Assembly: GCA_037045585.1 (NCBI GenBank)
Contig: JBAOIR010000051.1
Coordinates: forward strand, 1-64,000
Reading direction: 5' to 3'
Source: SSF14 sp037045585
GTDB lineage: Bacteria; Actinomycetota; Acidimicrobiia; Acidimicrobiales; Microtrichaceae
Length of the DNA stretch: 64,000 nucleotides
The notes under the pieces are model-generated. The model was not told the DNA's origin and did no database searches. It saw only the letters and a list, made by a program, of their open reading frames with translations. Shown piece after piece: positions 53,324-62,918 of the stretch. Both the position numbers and the translations under genes were made by a program. How positions within the stretch are numbered: position 1 is the stretch's first letter; each line of letters begins with the position of its first letter.

Positions 53324-55643
53324 CCACCCTGGCGCCTCCTCCCCCACCACCGCCGGCGGCACCCGCACCGGCGGAGCCGACCACGGCATCGCAGGTCGGC
53401 GCGGTACCCCGAACCTGGGGCTCGGCGCCGGGGTCGACCTCGCGCTCTTCGCGGTGACGGCGGCCGTCGCCGTTGCCCTCGTCCGCGCCTTCCGGAGCTG
53501 GGATCAGCTCTGGCCACTTCTGCTGGTCGTGGCCATCGCCCACGGACTGTCGGTCCTCGGGCGCGCCCTCCGCCTCGGCGCCACGCTCGCGACGGCGCTG
53601 CTGCTCATCTCCGGGATCGTGGTCATCACGCTCGTCTACTACCGGGCGCAGAGTTGGTACGGGCTCCCGAGCGCGGAGGTGTTCCGCCAGGCGTTCCACG
53701 ACGCCCACGTTGCGTTCGGGCCGTTCCAGAAGCTCGTGGCGCCGGTCGACGACCTCCCCGGCTTCACCGTCACGTTCGCCGCCGGGTTGTGGTTGATGGC
53801 CGTGTTCGCCGACCTCGCCGCCGGCCGCTCCGACGCGCCGCTCCAGGCCGTCGCACCGCACGTCGCCACGTTCGTCTTCTCGTCGGTGCTGCTGTTGGGT
53901 CGCCACGCACTCCTGTCGACGGTCGTCTTCGTGACAGCCCTCGCCCTCTACCGCCTCGCCGTGCGGGCGGCACGACTTCGGGTCGCCGCCGGCACACGCC
54001 CGGGCCAGCGGGTCGTCTGGTTCGTGGGCGTCCCCCTCCTCGCCGCGGTACTGCTGGCATCAGGCCTGTTCGCCCGGGCCTCGCCGACCGACTCGGGTGG
54101 CATGGTCGACCTCCGCTCGATCGGTCGGGGTCCCAAGGCCCGGGTCGTCGAGAGCCCACTCGTGAGCCTCGATTCGCTGCTCCGCGGCGAGTCGAACGAC
54201 GTGCTCTTCACCGTGACGTCGCCGACCCCGCACTACTGGCGGCTCACCGCACTCGACGATTTCGACGGGCGGAGCTGGTCGGCGAGTGCGAAGTACCGCA
54301 ACCTCGATTCGGGCGAACGCATCCCGTCCCCGTGGGACGAGGACGTCGCGGTCGAGCGGGAGCGGATCGACGTGGAGATCCGCGACCTCGAGAGCGACTG
54401 GTTGCCGTCCCTCTACGCCCCCACCGGCGTCGACGCTCCGGTGGACCTCCGCTTCGACGACAGCTCCGGTTCGGTCTTCGTCGCCGACGGCGAGTCGACC
54501 GCGTCCATCGACTACTCCATGGACGCTGCGGTCGCCGACCTCGACCGCTCCGTGCTCCAGGCCGCCGGCTCACCCGCGAACCCCGCGCTCGACGACTTCC
54601 TCGCCCTGCCCGCCGACTTCCCCGACGCCGCCGTGAGCCGGGCCCGGAGCATCACCGCTGGCCTCGGCGCCTACGACTCGGCGATCGCGCTCGAGGACTA
54701 CTTCCGGGGCGACGGCTTCCGGTACGACCGCTCGGCCGACTACCGCGGCGAGGAGGATCCGCTCACGGCGTTCCTCGACAACGGCAGCGGGTTCTGCCAG
54801 CAGTTCGCCACCGCGTTCGCAGCGATGGCCCGGTCGATCGGCCTGCCGTCGCGGGTCGCGGTCGGGTTCACCTACGGCGACGGCGCCGAGACCGTCGACC
54901 CGGCGACGGGCGAGGCCACGACGACCTGGACGGTGCGGGGCCGGTTCGCCCACGCCTGGCCCGAGGTCTACGTGAACGGCGTCGGCTGGGTCGCGTTCGA
55001 ACCGACACCGGGCCGCGGCAACCCCGACGCCCGGAGCTACTCCGACGTTCCGCCCGCCCAGTCCGACGAGCTCGGCAACTCCATCGAGCTCGGTGCCACG
55101 ACCACCACCACGACCACCACGATCGCCCCGGCCCAGAACGGTGCCGTGCCGACGACGGCGCCCGACCAGCTTCCGCCCCGGCCCGGCGATGCCGCCGACG
55201 ACACGTCGGGTGAGCCAACGTCCAACACACCGACCGTGGTACTCCTGGTCATCGTCGGGCTGGCGGCCCTTTCGGCGCTGCTGGTGCGGCTCCGGGTCGT
55301 GGCGGTCCGTCGGCGTCGGGTACGCCACCGCCGCACCGACGTGTCGACCGCCGATCGGGTGTCGTCGAGCTGGGCGCAGACATGTCGCGATCTGGCCCGC
55401 GTCGACGTGCATGCCACCCCATCGGAGACCCCCGTCGAGTTCGCCACGCGTGCCGCCAAGCTCGTCGAGGTGGAGGACCTGGTGGTCCTCGGCCGGCGGG
55501 AGTCGGACCGGCGGTTCCGGGCGACGCCGCCCGACGAACAGGAGGCCGCGTCGGCCGAGCGGATCAGCGACGAGGTGCGCGACGTCGTGTGGTCACGACT
55601 CGACCGCCAGCAGCGGCTTCGAGCCGATCTCGACGTCGGCTGA
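53320..55643 (+). CDS. Membrane transglutaminase-like protein, TgpA type (one frameshift)
   Basis: About 774 residues after correction. ATG 53320 overlaps the DUF58 stop and begins a proline-rich stretch. One base is missing near 53410, before LGAGVDLALFAVTAAVAVAL. About six TM helices follow, then an extracellular transglutaminase-core domain with the triad in GSGFCQQFATAFAA (Cys), RGRFAHAWPEVYV (His) and VAFEPTPGRG (acidic). A Thr-rich linker (ATTTTTTTTIAP) leads to one last TM helix (TPTVVLLVIVGLAALSALLV) and a cytoplasmic tail. Such proteins may act on cell-wall-linked proteins. The substrate is unknown. Confidence 0.88.
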
Positions 55644-55663
55644 ACCGAGGCGCCGGAGGCCGT

Positions 55664-56041
55664 TCAGGAATCGGGGTCGGCGGTCTCGTCGCGGCCGGCG
55701 TTGGTGCCGAACATGTCGCGGACGCCGGTGGACCGCACCGTGGTGGCGAGCTGGTTGAGCCCGACGCGACCGAGGTGACGGATGTTTCGTTCGAGGTAGA
55801 AGGCCGACGCGAACATCAGCCCGAACCCGACGACGAACGCCACGTAGGCGTTGACGTAGATCAGCAGGAGGATGGTGACCGCCAACCCGACGACGACCCC
55901 GGCCACGGCGAGGCGCGTGCGCCGCAGCGGCGCCGAGTACACCGTCGTCTCGCTCACCTGGCGGGCGAGATCGGGATCCGACACGCGGAGCTGGTGCTCG
56001 ATCTCGGTGAGGATTCGTTGTTCGTCCTCGGACAGCGGCAC
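55664..56041 (-). CDS. DUF3040 membrane protein
   Basis: A 125-residue actinobacterial protein: MPLSEDEQRILTEIEHQL at the N-terminus, typical of DUF3040, then two TM helices (RTRLAVAGVVVGLAVTILLL and YVAFVVGFGLMFASAFYLE). The function is unknown. In other actinobacteria it sits near dinB and cell division genes, as here (dinB is upstream on the same strand). The GTG start follows GGGGGA, and a promoter match lies about 40 bp upstream. Confidence 0.88.
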   Translation of the reverse strand: MPLSEDEQRILTEIEHQLRVSDPDLARQVSETTVYSAPLRRTRLAVAGVVVGLAVTILLLIYVNAYVAFVVGFGLMFASAFYLERNIRHLGRVGLNQLATTVRSTGVRDMFGTNAGRDETADPDS

Positions 56042-56078
56042 CGCGGGTCCCCCGGCTGATCACTCGATTGCTGGGGTC

Positions 56079-56107
56079 ATGATCGCACAGTGATTCGTGA
56101 ACGACAA
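56079..56107 (-). promoter_or_regulatory. Possible promoter of the DUF3040 gene
   Basis: TTGTCG and GATCAT are separated by 17 bp on the minus strand, each matching 4 of 6 consensus bases, about 40-60 bp before the GTG start. Confidence 0.3.
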
Positions 56108-56147
56108 CGCGCGACAGCGCATTTGGCTCGACCGGATCAGTGGGGTG

Positions 56148-56180
56148 GGGTCGGACCGCCGTTCACCGGCGGTCCGACCC
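56148..56180 (-). terminator. 14-bp hairpin terminator at the end of dinB
   Basis: GGGTCGGACCGCCG and CGGCGGTCCGACCC pair perfectly around TTCAC. The dinB stop codon lies in the loop, so the upstream arm encodes the last residues. There is no U-tract, as is common in actinobacteria. Confidence 0.75.
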
Positions 56181-57482
56181 GGCCGCATCCCGGTCGTCGG
56201 GCCCGGTCGGTCCCCACTGCTGTTGCCCCTCGACGAACGCACCGACGTCGGGCCGAGCCAGGGTGGCCGGGCCGATCGATGCCCGACCGAAGCGGTCACG
56301 GATCTCGTCCACGGCCTCGTTGAGGCGACGTCGGTCGACCGTCGGCGATGCCGCCCCATCGGGCGGGGCCGCGCCGGCATCGTCGAGCAACGAGAGCTGC
56401 TCGGCTCGATGCTCCGCCTCGGCGAGACCGCTCACCCCGACGCCGAGCAAGCGCACGCCGCCGGACACGTCGATGCCGTCGAGCATGGTGCGGGCGATCC
56501 GGGCGATCTCGATCCCGTCGTCGGTGCCGGCCGGCAGGGTCGACGAACGGGTCAACGTCTGGAAGGTCCCGTGCCGCAGCTTGAGCTGCACGGTGCGCGC
56601 GTAGCTCCCGGCCCGTCGGAGCCGGTCGGCCACCGCGTCGGCCAGGCGCACCACCTCGCGCTCGAGACGGGCCCGATCGGTGACGTCGGTCGGGAACGTC
56701 TCTTCGTGGCTGATCGACTTCGCGACCTGGCCGGGTTCGACGGGTCGGTCGTCGAGGCCGTGGGACAACCGGTGGAGCTGGGTCCCCGAGGCGTTGCCCA
56801 CGGCGCGGCACAACGCGTCGAGCGGAAGGCGGGCGATGTCGCCGACGGTCGCGACGCCGAGTCGTTCCAGCTTGGCGAGCGTCGCAGGGCCGACGCCCCA
56901 CAGGTCGGACGCTGCGAGCGGCCAGAGGAACGCCTCGACGTCGTCGGGATCGACGACGGCGACACCGCTGCCGAACACCGGCCCGGTCGGAGTCGCCCGA
57001 GGCTTGGCGGTCTCGGTGGCCAACTTGGCGAGGAACTTGTTGTGCGCCACGCCGACCGAGCAGGTGAGCCCGACCTCGTCGAGGACTCGCCGTCGGATCG
57101 TGGCCGCGATACCGGGCGCCGGACCGAGGGCACGCACCCGGCCACTCACGTCGAGGAACGCCTCATCGAGGGACAACGGCTCGACCAACGGTGTGATCGA
57201 CCCGAAGATGTCCATCACCACGGCGCTGACCTCCCGGTAGCGCTCGTGACGTCCATCGAGGAACAGGGCTTGGGGGCACAGGCGTCGGGCGACCGCACTC
57301 GGCATCGCCGAATGCACACCGAACGCCCGGGCCTCGTAGGACGCCGCCGCCACCACCCCGCGTGGACCGGTGCCGCCGACGACGACGGGGCGACCGCGCA
57401 GCTCGGGGCGTTCGAGGAGTTCGACCGACACGAAGAACGCGTCCATGTCGACATGGAGGATGTGCCGGCGGGCGGCGCTCAC
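56163..57482 (-). CDS. dinB: DNA polymerase IV (Y-family)
   Basis: A 439-residue translesion polymerase. Catalytic acids are in HVDMDAFFVSVE (which also holds the Phe steric-gate position) and LSLDEAFLDVSG. The little finger domain contains VAKSISHEETFP. Near the C-terminus EQLSLLDD resembles a sliding-clamp binding peptide. The start is GTG 57482, overlapping the upstream NUDIX stop as GTGA, so translation is probably coupled. I saw no SOS box. The C-terminal ~60 residues beyond the clamp motif are an extension of unknown role. Confidence 0.94.
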   Translation of the reverse strand: MSAARRHILHVDMDAFFVSVELLERPELRGRPVVVGGTGPRGVVAAASYEARAFGVHSAMPSAVARRLCPQALFLDGRHERYREVSAVVMDIFGSITPLVEPLSLDEAFLDVSGRVRALGPAPGIAATIRRRVLDEVGLTCSVGVAHNKFLAKLATETAKPRATPTGPVFGSGVAVVDPDDVEAFLWPLAASDLWGVGPATLAKLERLGVATVGDIARLPLDALCRAVGNASGTQLHRLSHGLDDRPVEPGQVAKSISHEETFPTDVTDRARLEREVVRLADAVADRLRRAGSYARTVQLKLRHGTFQTLTRSSTLPAGTDDGIEIARIARTMLDGIDVSGGVRLLGVGVSGLAEAEHRAEQLSLLDDAGAAPPDGAASPTVDRRRLNEAVDEIRDRFGRASIGPATLARPDVGAFVEGQQQWGPTGPDDRDAAGSDRR

Positions 57483-58006
57483 AGTCGGACGATTCGGCCT
57501 CGCCCGGCGACAGCGTCCTCGAGCCGGTACCGGTAGGTCGGCTGGTGGTCGAACCGACCGTCGAGCCAATCGGTCAGCGGCTCACGGACCCAGTCGTGGG
57601 TGCTCTCCAGGTGTTCGCCGCACCGATGGAGCGGCACGTAGGCGGCGTCGGTGACGATGCCGTCGGGGTCGTTGCCGACGGCGAGTGCCCCGTCGGTGGC
57701 GTCGACCCGCCACACCTGCGCCCGCATGACCCACCCGAGGTCGGGCGCCTCGGCGACCACCTCGTACAGGAGTGGCCCCCACTCGGTGACTCGGAGGCCG
57801 GTCTCCTCGAGGACCTCGCGGGCGAGGCCCTCTCGGATGTCGGCGCGCTCGGTCGCCTCGATCACGCCGCCCGGCGGTGTCCAGTCCGAGGCACCGTTGC
57901 GGCGCAGGTTCCGCACGAGGAGGACACCCTCGTCCGTCTCGATCACGGCTCCGGCGACGAGCCACTCCCTCACGCTTGCGCTGTCCACGGGCACAGTCTC
58001 TCCCAA
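57479..58006 (-). CDS. NUDIX hydrolase
   Basis: A 175-residue NUDIX protein with the box in PPGGVIEATERADIREGL followed by AREVLEETGL. The start of the domain is WLVAGAVIETDEGVLLVRNL. The C-terminal segment HDWVREPLTDWLDGRFDHQP is not diagnostic. Being joined to dinB by a GTGA overlap suggests a link to nucleotide-pool cleaning or DNA damage, but that is inference. Confidence 0.87.
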   Translation of the reverse strand: MGETVPVDSASVREWLVAGAVIETDEGVLLVRNLRRNGASDWTPPGGVIEATERADIREGLAREVLEETGLRVTEWGPLLYEVVAEAPDLGWVMRAQVWRVDATDGALAVGNDPDGIVTDAAYVPLHRCGEHLESTHDWVREPLTDWLDGRFDHQPTYRYRLEDAVAGRGRIVRL

Positions 58007-58025
58007 CCGGGCACGGTCGTGCGGC

Positions 58026-59571
58026 TCAGGCGCCGAGCCACAGCTCGCGGAGGTCGTCCTGGTGCGCCTCGATCACCGCTGCGTCGACGTCGAGCCGCAC
58101 CTGGGCACGGCGGTCGGGCTCATACGCGGGCCATGCCTGATCGGTGCCGGGCACCGTCCACCCGGGCGAACCGGCCGTGAGGTCGTCGGCCGTGGCGAAC
58201 GTGGCCCACCGATCGGCCACGTCAGCGGCGAATCGTTGCCGTTCGGGCGTGACGTCGCCGAGCATCATCTCGGTGCCGGGCTGACCCAGGTTGTCGAACA
58301 CGAACGGGATCTCCACGGCGTGCGCCGCGCCGAGCGCGCCGCCGAACCCCGACGAGGGATGCGTGAAGTGGTACGACCACGCCGACCCGCCCCCGGTGAC
58401 GTGCGCGTCGAGCATGGCGAGCATCGGCATGCGGAAGACCGTGTCGGTGGACACCGCGGCCCACAGGTCGGCGTTGCCGGCGTCGGGGTGGTGGGCCCGA
58501 TACGCCGCGAGGGCGGTCTCGGCACCGGCGTGGCGTCCGAGTCGCGCCAACGCCCGGTCGAGGCGGCGGAGCAGCCGGGTGTCCTCGAGATCGGGCGCGG
58601 CGCCGTCGAGGAGCGCCATGAGGCGGAACAGGTTCATCTCGTCGCGGTTCGTGCCCGCCAGCAGGTCGATGTGCGACGCGGCGCCCGAGGCGAGGGCGTC
58701 GAGCGGGGCGACCGGGAGCACAGAGCCGTCGACGGTCGGCCGGAACGGCAGCGGGACGTCGCGGTCGGGGTCCTCGTTCTGCATGGTGTTGGTGACGTCG
58801 CGGAACGCCGCGGCCGGCAGATCGGCCAGCCGGGCGAGCGTCGACGGGCCGACGCCGAGCAGGTCGAGGGCCCGCGTCGCGGCGCGGCGACCCGACTCGG
58901 TGTCCTGCACGTGACCGGCGGCGCCGGACTGGGCGATGACCCGCCGGAACAGACCCGACGAGGCCGGGACCGCCAGGTGGGTCGACACGCTCATGGCCCC
59001 GGCGCTCTCGCCGAAGATCGTCACCCGGGAAGGATCACCGCCGAATGCGGCGATGTGATCGCGCACCCACGTCAAGGCCAAGGTCTGGTCCTGGAGCCCG
59101 ACGTTGGCGCACCCGGCCCATTCGTCACCGCCGAGCGGGGCGAGGTCGAGGAACCCGAGGGCCCCCAACCGGTAGTTGATGGTGACGACCACCACCCCAC
59201 GTCGAGCCAGGCGGGCACCCTGGTACCAGGCGATCGAGCCGGACCCCGACGTGAAGCTTCCCCCGTGCATCCACACCATCACGGGCAGCTGATCCGGTGG
59301 GGTCGGGCGTCCAGACATTGAGCGCGAGGCAGTCCTCGTCCTCGGGATCGCCGGCGGGAGCGAGCATCGTCGCCGGTTGGATGCTCCGTGGCGGCGTCGA
59401 CGTCGCGTCGACCACACCGGTCCACGGCGGCACCGCCACCGGCGGGCGCAACCGGAGCGGCCCGACCGGCGGCAGGCCGTACCGGATGCCCGTGAACTCG
59501 TGCACGGTGGACGTGTCGTCGTCGACGACGCGTCCGGCGACGCGGCCCGACGGGGTCTCGATCTCGGTCAA
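58026..59571 (-). CDS. Type B carboxylesterase (one frameshift)
   Basis: About 514 residues after removal of one extra base near 59305. The N-terminal part reads EFTGIRYGLPPVGPLRLRPP and EDCLALNVWTPD. After the shift come LPVMVWMHGGSFTSGSGS (oxyanion hole HGG), DQTLALTWVRDHIAAFGGDP and the nucleophile elbow IFGESAGAMSV. The late AHAVEIPFVFDN holds the probable catalytic His, and the acid (Asp/Glu) lies near GTNRDEMNLF. No clear signal peptide, so probably cytoplasmic. It follows the beta-helix gene by 40 bp on the same strand. Confidence 0.87.
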
Positions 59572-59611
59572 CGTCGAGGACCCCGGTCGCGGCCCGAGTG
59601 CTCCCCCGTCG

Positions 59612-60907
59612 TCACGCCGTCGGCGTGGTGATGGCGTCGAGGTCGACCTTGGCCGGCACGTCGGTCGCCGGCTTGGCCTTGGCGTTCTTCGCGTCGGGCA
59701 TGTTCTCCTGCGCCGACGGCGCCTCGACGGCCTTCCAGTCGACGTCGGGCGGGGTCGGGGGCACGCTGGCGATCACGCTGCTGAGATCGCCGAGGTCGAC
59801 CTCGGGGCCGCCGCACGCCGCCTTGTCCTGGAGCCCGTCGGGGAACTGCGTCGTGAACGTGTTGCCCTCGAAGCAGTTGCCGAAGAGGTTCGACGGGAAG
59901 TTCACCGTGAGGTAGGCAAGGTCGAACTTGTTGCCCGACAGCGTGTTGTTGCGCACCTTGTTGCCCTCGGGCTTGTACCCGTCGGGGAGATCGGTGACGA
60001 GCACACCCGAGAGGATGTGCCCGGTGATGAGGTTGCGCTCGACCACGTTGTTCGACACGCCACCGAGCACGATGCCGTTGCCGTAGGCCTCCTGGAAGCC
60101 TTCGTTGTTGGGGGCCTCCACGTTGTTGTTGTCGATGACCCGGTTGCCGATCATGATCGTCCCGGAGTTGGGCGCGAGCTTCTCGCTGTCGAGCGAGTTG
60201 GGGTCGATGCCGCTGCGGTTGTCGTGGAAGTACGAGTTGACGATCGTGACGCCCGTGGAGTTCGTGCCCGAGTAGCCGAGCATGTTGAGTTCGGACTCGT
60301 TGTCGGTCAGGAGCGCATCGCAGGGGTTGCACTGGCCGATGTAGAACGCCGAGTCGGGGTGGCCCGAACCGTAGGAGTGGTCGAACTGCCCCTTGGTGGC
60401 GTTGAAGGCGTAGACGCCGTACAGGCCGTTGTTGTAGGCCGTGATGTAGCTGGCCCGGTAGCCCGTGAGGATCTTGTTCTTCGACGTGTCGTCGTTGTAC
60501 TCGCCCGTGAAGAAGATGCCGTTGCCGTTGTTGTTGCGCACCGTCAGGTTCTCGATGGCCACGCCGTTGGAGAACACCTTGATGCCGTTGTCGCGCTTGA
60601 ACTCGCCGTCGATGATGACCTTGTTGCGGTCCTCGCCTCGAATGACGATGTTCTCGGTCTCCACGGTCACGCCGACCGTGCCCTCGGTGTAGGTGCCGTT
60701 CTTGATGTACACGAGGTCGCCGGGCTCGGTCGCGTCGACGGCGGCCTGGATGGTGTCGTAGTCGTCGGGGACGACGAGTGTGCGCTGGCCCTCGGCGGCC
60801 GCCTCGGTGGTCGCGGTGGAGTCGCCGTCGTCGGCCGACTTCGAGTCGTCGCCGCAGCCGACGGCGAGGCTGGACAGGATCAGCAGTGCAACCAGTGTGC
60901 GTTTCAT
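59612..60907 (-). CDS. Right-handed parallel beta-helix lipoprotein
   Basis: A 431-residue protein. The lipoprotein signal MKRTLVALLILSSLAVGC places the lipidated Cys at residue 18. An acidic linker leads to a parallel beta-helix with repeats such as IENLTVRNNNGNGIFF, TIMIGNRVIDNNNVE, NVVERNLITGHILSGVLV and KVRNNTLSGNKFDLAYL. This is the NosD/pectate-lyase type of fold, used to bind or cleave polysaccharides or to aid copper proteins. The gene before it encodes a cupredoxin 79 bp away. A TAGGGT hexamer 7 nt before ATG 60907 suggests its own leaderless transcript. Confidence 0.85.
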   Translation of the reverse strand: MKRTLVALLILSSLAVGCGDDSKSADDGDSTATTEAAAEGQRTLVVPDDYDTIQAAVDATEPGDLVYIKNGTYTEGTVGVTVETENIVIRGEDRNKVIIDGEFKRDNGIKVFSNGVAIENLTVRNNNGNGIFFTGEYNDDTSKNKILTGYRASYITAYNNGLYGVYAFNATKGQFDHSYGSGHPDSAFYIGQCNPCDALLTDNESELNMLGYSGTNSTGVTIVNSYFHDNRSGIDPNSLDSEKLAPNSGTIMIGNRVIDNNNVEAPNNEGFQEAYGNGIVLGGVSNNVVERNLITGHILSGVLVTDLPDGYKPEGNKVRNNTLSGNKFDLAYLTVNFPSNLFGNCFEGNTFTTQFPDGLQDKAACGGPEVDLGDLSSVIASVPPTPPDVDWKAVEAPSAQENMPDAKNAKAKPATDVPAKVDLDAITTPTA

Positions 60908-60914
60908 CTGCGGC

Positions 60915-60920
60915 ACCCTA
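60915..60920 (-). promoter_or_regulatory. -10 hexamer TAGGGT for leaderless beta-helix gene
   Basis: TAGGGT ends 7 nt before ATG 60907 in the 79-bp gap after the cupredoxin stop. Confidence 0.45.
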
Positions 60921-60986
60921 GTGACCGCTGTCACGTCCTGACGGCAATCTCGGGGGATGCCGAGGGGCCGCCCGGCCCGGTCGAAC

Positions 60987-61436
60987 CTAGGAGGCGGCGA
61001 CGACCCGGATCGCGCCGTTCATGCCGTTCTTCATCGTGCCGTGCGTCGAGCAGTAGTACGGGAAGTCGCCGGCGGTGTCGAACGTGACGGTGTGGGTCGA
61101 ACCGGGCGGCATCTCCGACGCCACGGCACCGGCGAACGCACCGTCGACGGCGGGGAGGATGTCGTGGGGGTTGCGCCCCTCGTTCTTCCACACCACGCGG
61201 GTCCCGACGGTGATCTCGACGTACCGCGGCTCGAGGCTGTTGTCGATCGCGCTGATCTCCACCACCGCCTTGCCGGTCTCGTCCACGAGTTCGTCCTGGG
61301 GGAACGCGAAGGTGGTCGTCGGGGCCGACGGTCGTGCGTCGGCAGCGTCGTCGGAGCCGCCACACCCCGCGGTCAGCAATGTGGCAACGGCGAGAACGGC
61401 AACGGCGGGGGTTCGGAGGGGGCGGCGGCGAAGCAT
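60987..61436 (-). CDS. Cupredoxin (plastocyanin-like) lipoprotein
   Basis: A 149-residue blue-copper protein. Lipobox LTAGC places the lipidated Cys at residue 25. Type 1 copper ligands are visible as H91 (GRNPHDILP), C129, H132 and M135 or M139 (DFPYYCSTHGTMKNGM). It is probably an electron carrier on the outer face of the membrane. The likely partners are the beta-helix protein downstream and an unidentified oxidase or reductase elsewhere. A TACAAT hexamer 6 nt before the ATG gives the best -10 match in the window. Confidence 0.9.
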   Translation of the reverse strand: MLRRRPLRTPAVAVLAVATLLTAGCGGSDDAADARPSAPTTTFAFPQDELVDETGKAVVEISAIDNSLEPRYVEITVGTRVVWKNEGRNPHDILPAVDGAFAGAVASEMPPGSTHTVTFDTAGDFPYYCSTHGTMKNGMNGAIRVVAAS

Positions 61437-61442
61437 CGGGCG

Positions 61443-61448
61443 ATTGTA
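61443..61448 (-). promoter_or_regulatory. -10 hexamer TACAAT for leaderless cupredoxin gene
   Basis: TACAAT, five of six matches to TATAAT, lies 6 nt before ATG 61436. Confidence 0.5.
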
Positions 61449-61469
61449 GGCAGCCGTCCGCCACGACGT

Positions 61470-62405
61470 TCAGCCGACGGCGACGTCCTGCGCTGCCGCT
61501 TCGGGGGTCCGCTCGACCGACACGGCACCGCTGTCGTCGCCGACACTCGTCTCGGCGACGGTCGTCTCCGGTGCGATGAGCCCGACCTCGGAGCTCGTCG
61601 ACGAGACCGGGGCATCGACGCCGTTGCGCACGACGACCGGGCCGGGGGTTCCGTCGGCGTTGCGCTCCTGCACGACGGCGGAGCCGATGTCGACGGGGAC
61701 CGGCGCCGTGGCCGTGGCGGCAGGGACGGCCACGGACGGGTTGGTGCCCGCCTCGGCGGACTGCGGGCCCTGCACGAGGACGAGGGCGCCGACGCCGAGG
61801 AGCGCGACCATCACACCGGCGGCGGGGATCAGCACGCGACGCTTGAGCAGACGCGAGCGCCATCCGAGGAGCTGCTCGGGGTGGGCCATGAGCGACTCGA
61901 GATCGGTTTCGAGTGTCCGGCTGCCGACGCGGAGCGCTCGACCCAGGACGTCGAGGTCGTCGACGCGGAGGGTGAGCGGAGCGCCCGGCTCGAGCCGGCG
62001 CATGGAGTAGACGAGTGTGAGGTAGCGGGCGAGCACCTCGTCACGTGACGGCGAGGAGCGGCCGACGCGCAGGCTGCGGTCGTCGACGGTGAGGAGCCCC
62101 TCGCTCAGGTCGACGACCAGCTTCGAACGCGGCGGGACGAGCGATGTCGACTCGAGTCCGTAGATCGTGGCGAGCTTCTGGGCGTCCTCGTCGGACACGT
62201 CGCGCGAACCCCGCTCGATCGAGCTGAGGGCGGCAAGGGAGAATCGCCCGTTGGAGCGCTCGGCCAGGTCTTCGAGCGTGTTGCCCTGCTTGGCGCGAGC
62301 GTCGCTCAGCAGCGCGCCGAGGCGACGGGGCGGGATCATGCTGCCCCGCTCCCAGTCGTTCAGTCCCTGCGAACTCATGGTCTGGTCTCCGACTACCTCG
62401 TGCAT
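61470..62405 (-). CDS. XRE-type helix-turn-helix protein with one membrane helix (RodZ-like layout)
   Basis: A 311-residue protein. The HTH is at about residues 28-85 (LEDLAERSNGRFSLAALSSI, ERGSRDVSDEDAQKLATIYG). A middle domain (about 90-185) has no clear family. A TM helix is at about 190-211 (RVLIPAAGVMVALLGVGALV), and the extracellular tail is Ala/Val/Thr/Pro rich. The cytoplasmic HTH with an external tail resembles RodZ or membrane-bound regulators. ATG 62405 (after GAGGAGACAGG) or ATG 62378 (after GGAGACCAG) are both possible. It is 33 bp before the cupredoxin gene. Confidence 0.7.
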   Translation of the reverse strand: MHEVVGDQTMSSQGLNDWERGSMIPPRRLGALLSDARAKQGNTLEDLAERSNGRFSLAALSSIERGSRDVSDEDAQKLATIYGLESTSLVPPRSKLVVDLSEGLLTVDDRSLRVGRSSPSRDEVLARYLTLVYSMRRLEPGAPLTLRVDDLDVLGRALRVGSRTLETDLESLMAHPEQLLGWRSRLLKRRVLIPAAGVMVALLGVGALVLVQGPQSAEAGTNPSVAVPAATATAPVPVDIGSAVVQERNADGTPGPVVVRNGVDAPVSSTSSEVGLIAPETTVAETSVGDDSGAVSVERTPEAAAQDVAVG

Positions 62406-62595
62406 GGCCTGTCTCCTCGTCGATCGCCGTGGGCGGTCGGTCACCATCTTCGGTGCGGCAGTCACCTTCTGCGGCGACGCTGCCACTCACAGTAAAGATC
62501 TGGCGCTCGAACACCAGAGGGCGTTGGACCTATCCCACTGGGTAGATCGGCCCGCTCTCCCACCCCCTTGAGCAATTCGCGGCGGCGACGGCGGG

Positions 62596-62601
62596 TACGC
62601 T
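62596..62601 (+). promoter_or_regulatory. -10 hexamer TACGCT for leaderless small membrane protein gene
   Basis: TACGCT ends 7 nt before ATG 62609. The 203-bp divergent spacer to the XRE gene shows no other feature I can support. Confidence 0.4.
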
Positions 62602-62608
62602 CACGACG

Positions 62609-62902
62609 ATGTCGGAACCCCAGAGCGCCCTCCCGTCGGTGCGAGCCCGCGTGATCGCGTTCGCGGCGATCCTCGTCTGCGGCGCGCTCGGCGGAGCAAT
62701 CGGCTACTGGTTCGCCGACCTGTCCGACGAGAGCACCCTGCTCTCGGGGTTCCTCATGTTGGGAGGCACGGTCGTGTTCTCCCTCGGCTCCGCCGTCGTC
62801 TCGGTGCTGAGCCTGCGGGCGCTCGCCGAATGGACATCGAGCGACGCCGCCCGGGGCGACGAGCTCACCCCCGTCGAGCAGTTGCTGGGCAAGGGCCGGT
62901 AA
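62609..62902 (+). CDS. Small two-helix membrane protein, unknown function
   Basis: A 97-residue protein with two TM helices (VIAFAAILVCGALGGAIGYW and LSGFLMLGGTVVFSLGSAVV) and a short acidic C-terminal tail. I recognise no family. It is 22 bp upstream of the inositol monophosphatase gene, which has its own predicted leaderless promoter. It is divergent from the XRE membrane protein. Confidence 0.75.
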   Translation: MSEPQSALPSVRARVIAFAAILVCGALGGAIGYWFADLSDESTLLSGFLMLGGTVVFSLGSAVVSVLSLRALAEWTSSDAARGDELTPVEQLLGKGR

Positions 62903-62912
62903 CACCAACCGG

Positions 62913-62918
62913 TAGGTT
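62913..62918 (+). promoter_or_regulatory. -10 hexamer TAGGTT for leaderless inositol monophosphatase gene
   Basis: TAGGTT ends 6 nt before GTG 62925. Confidence 0.4.
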
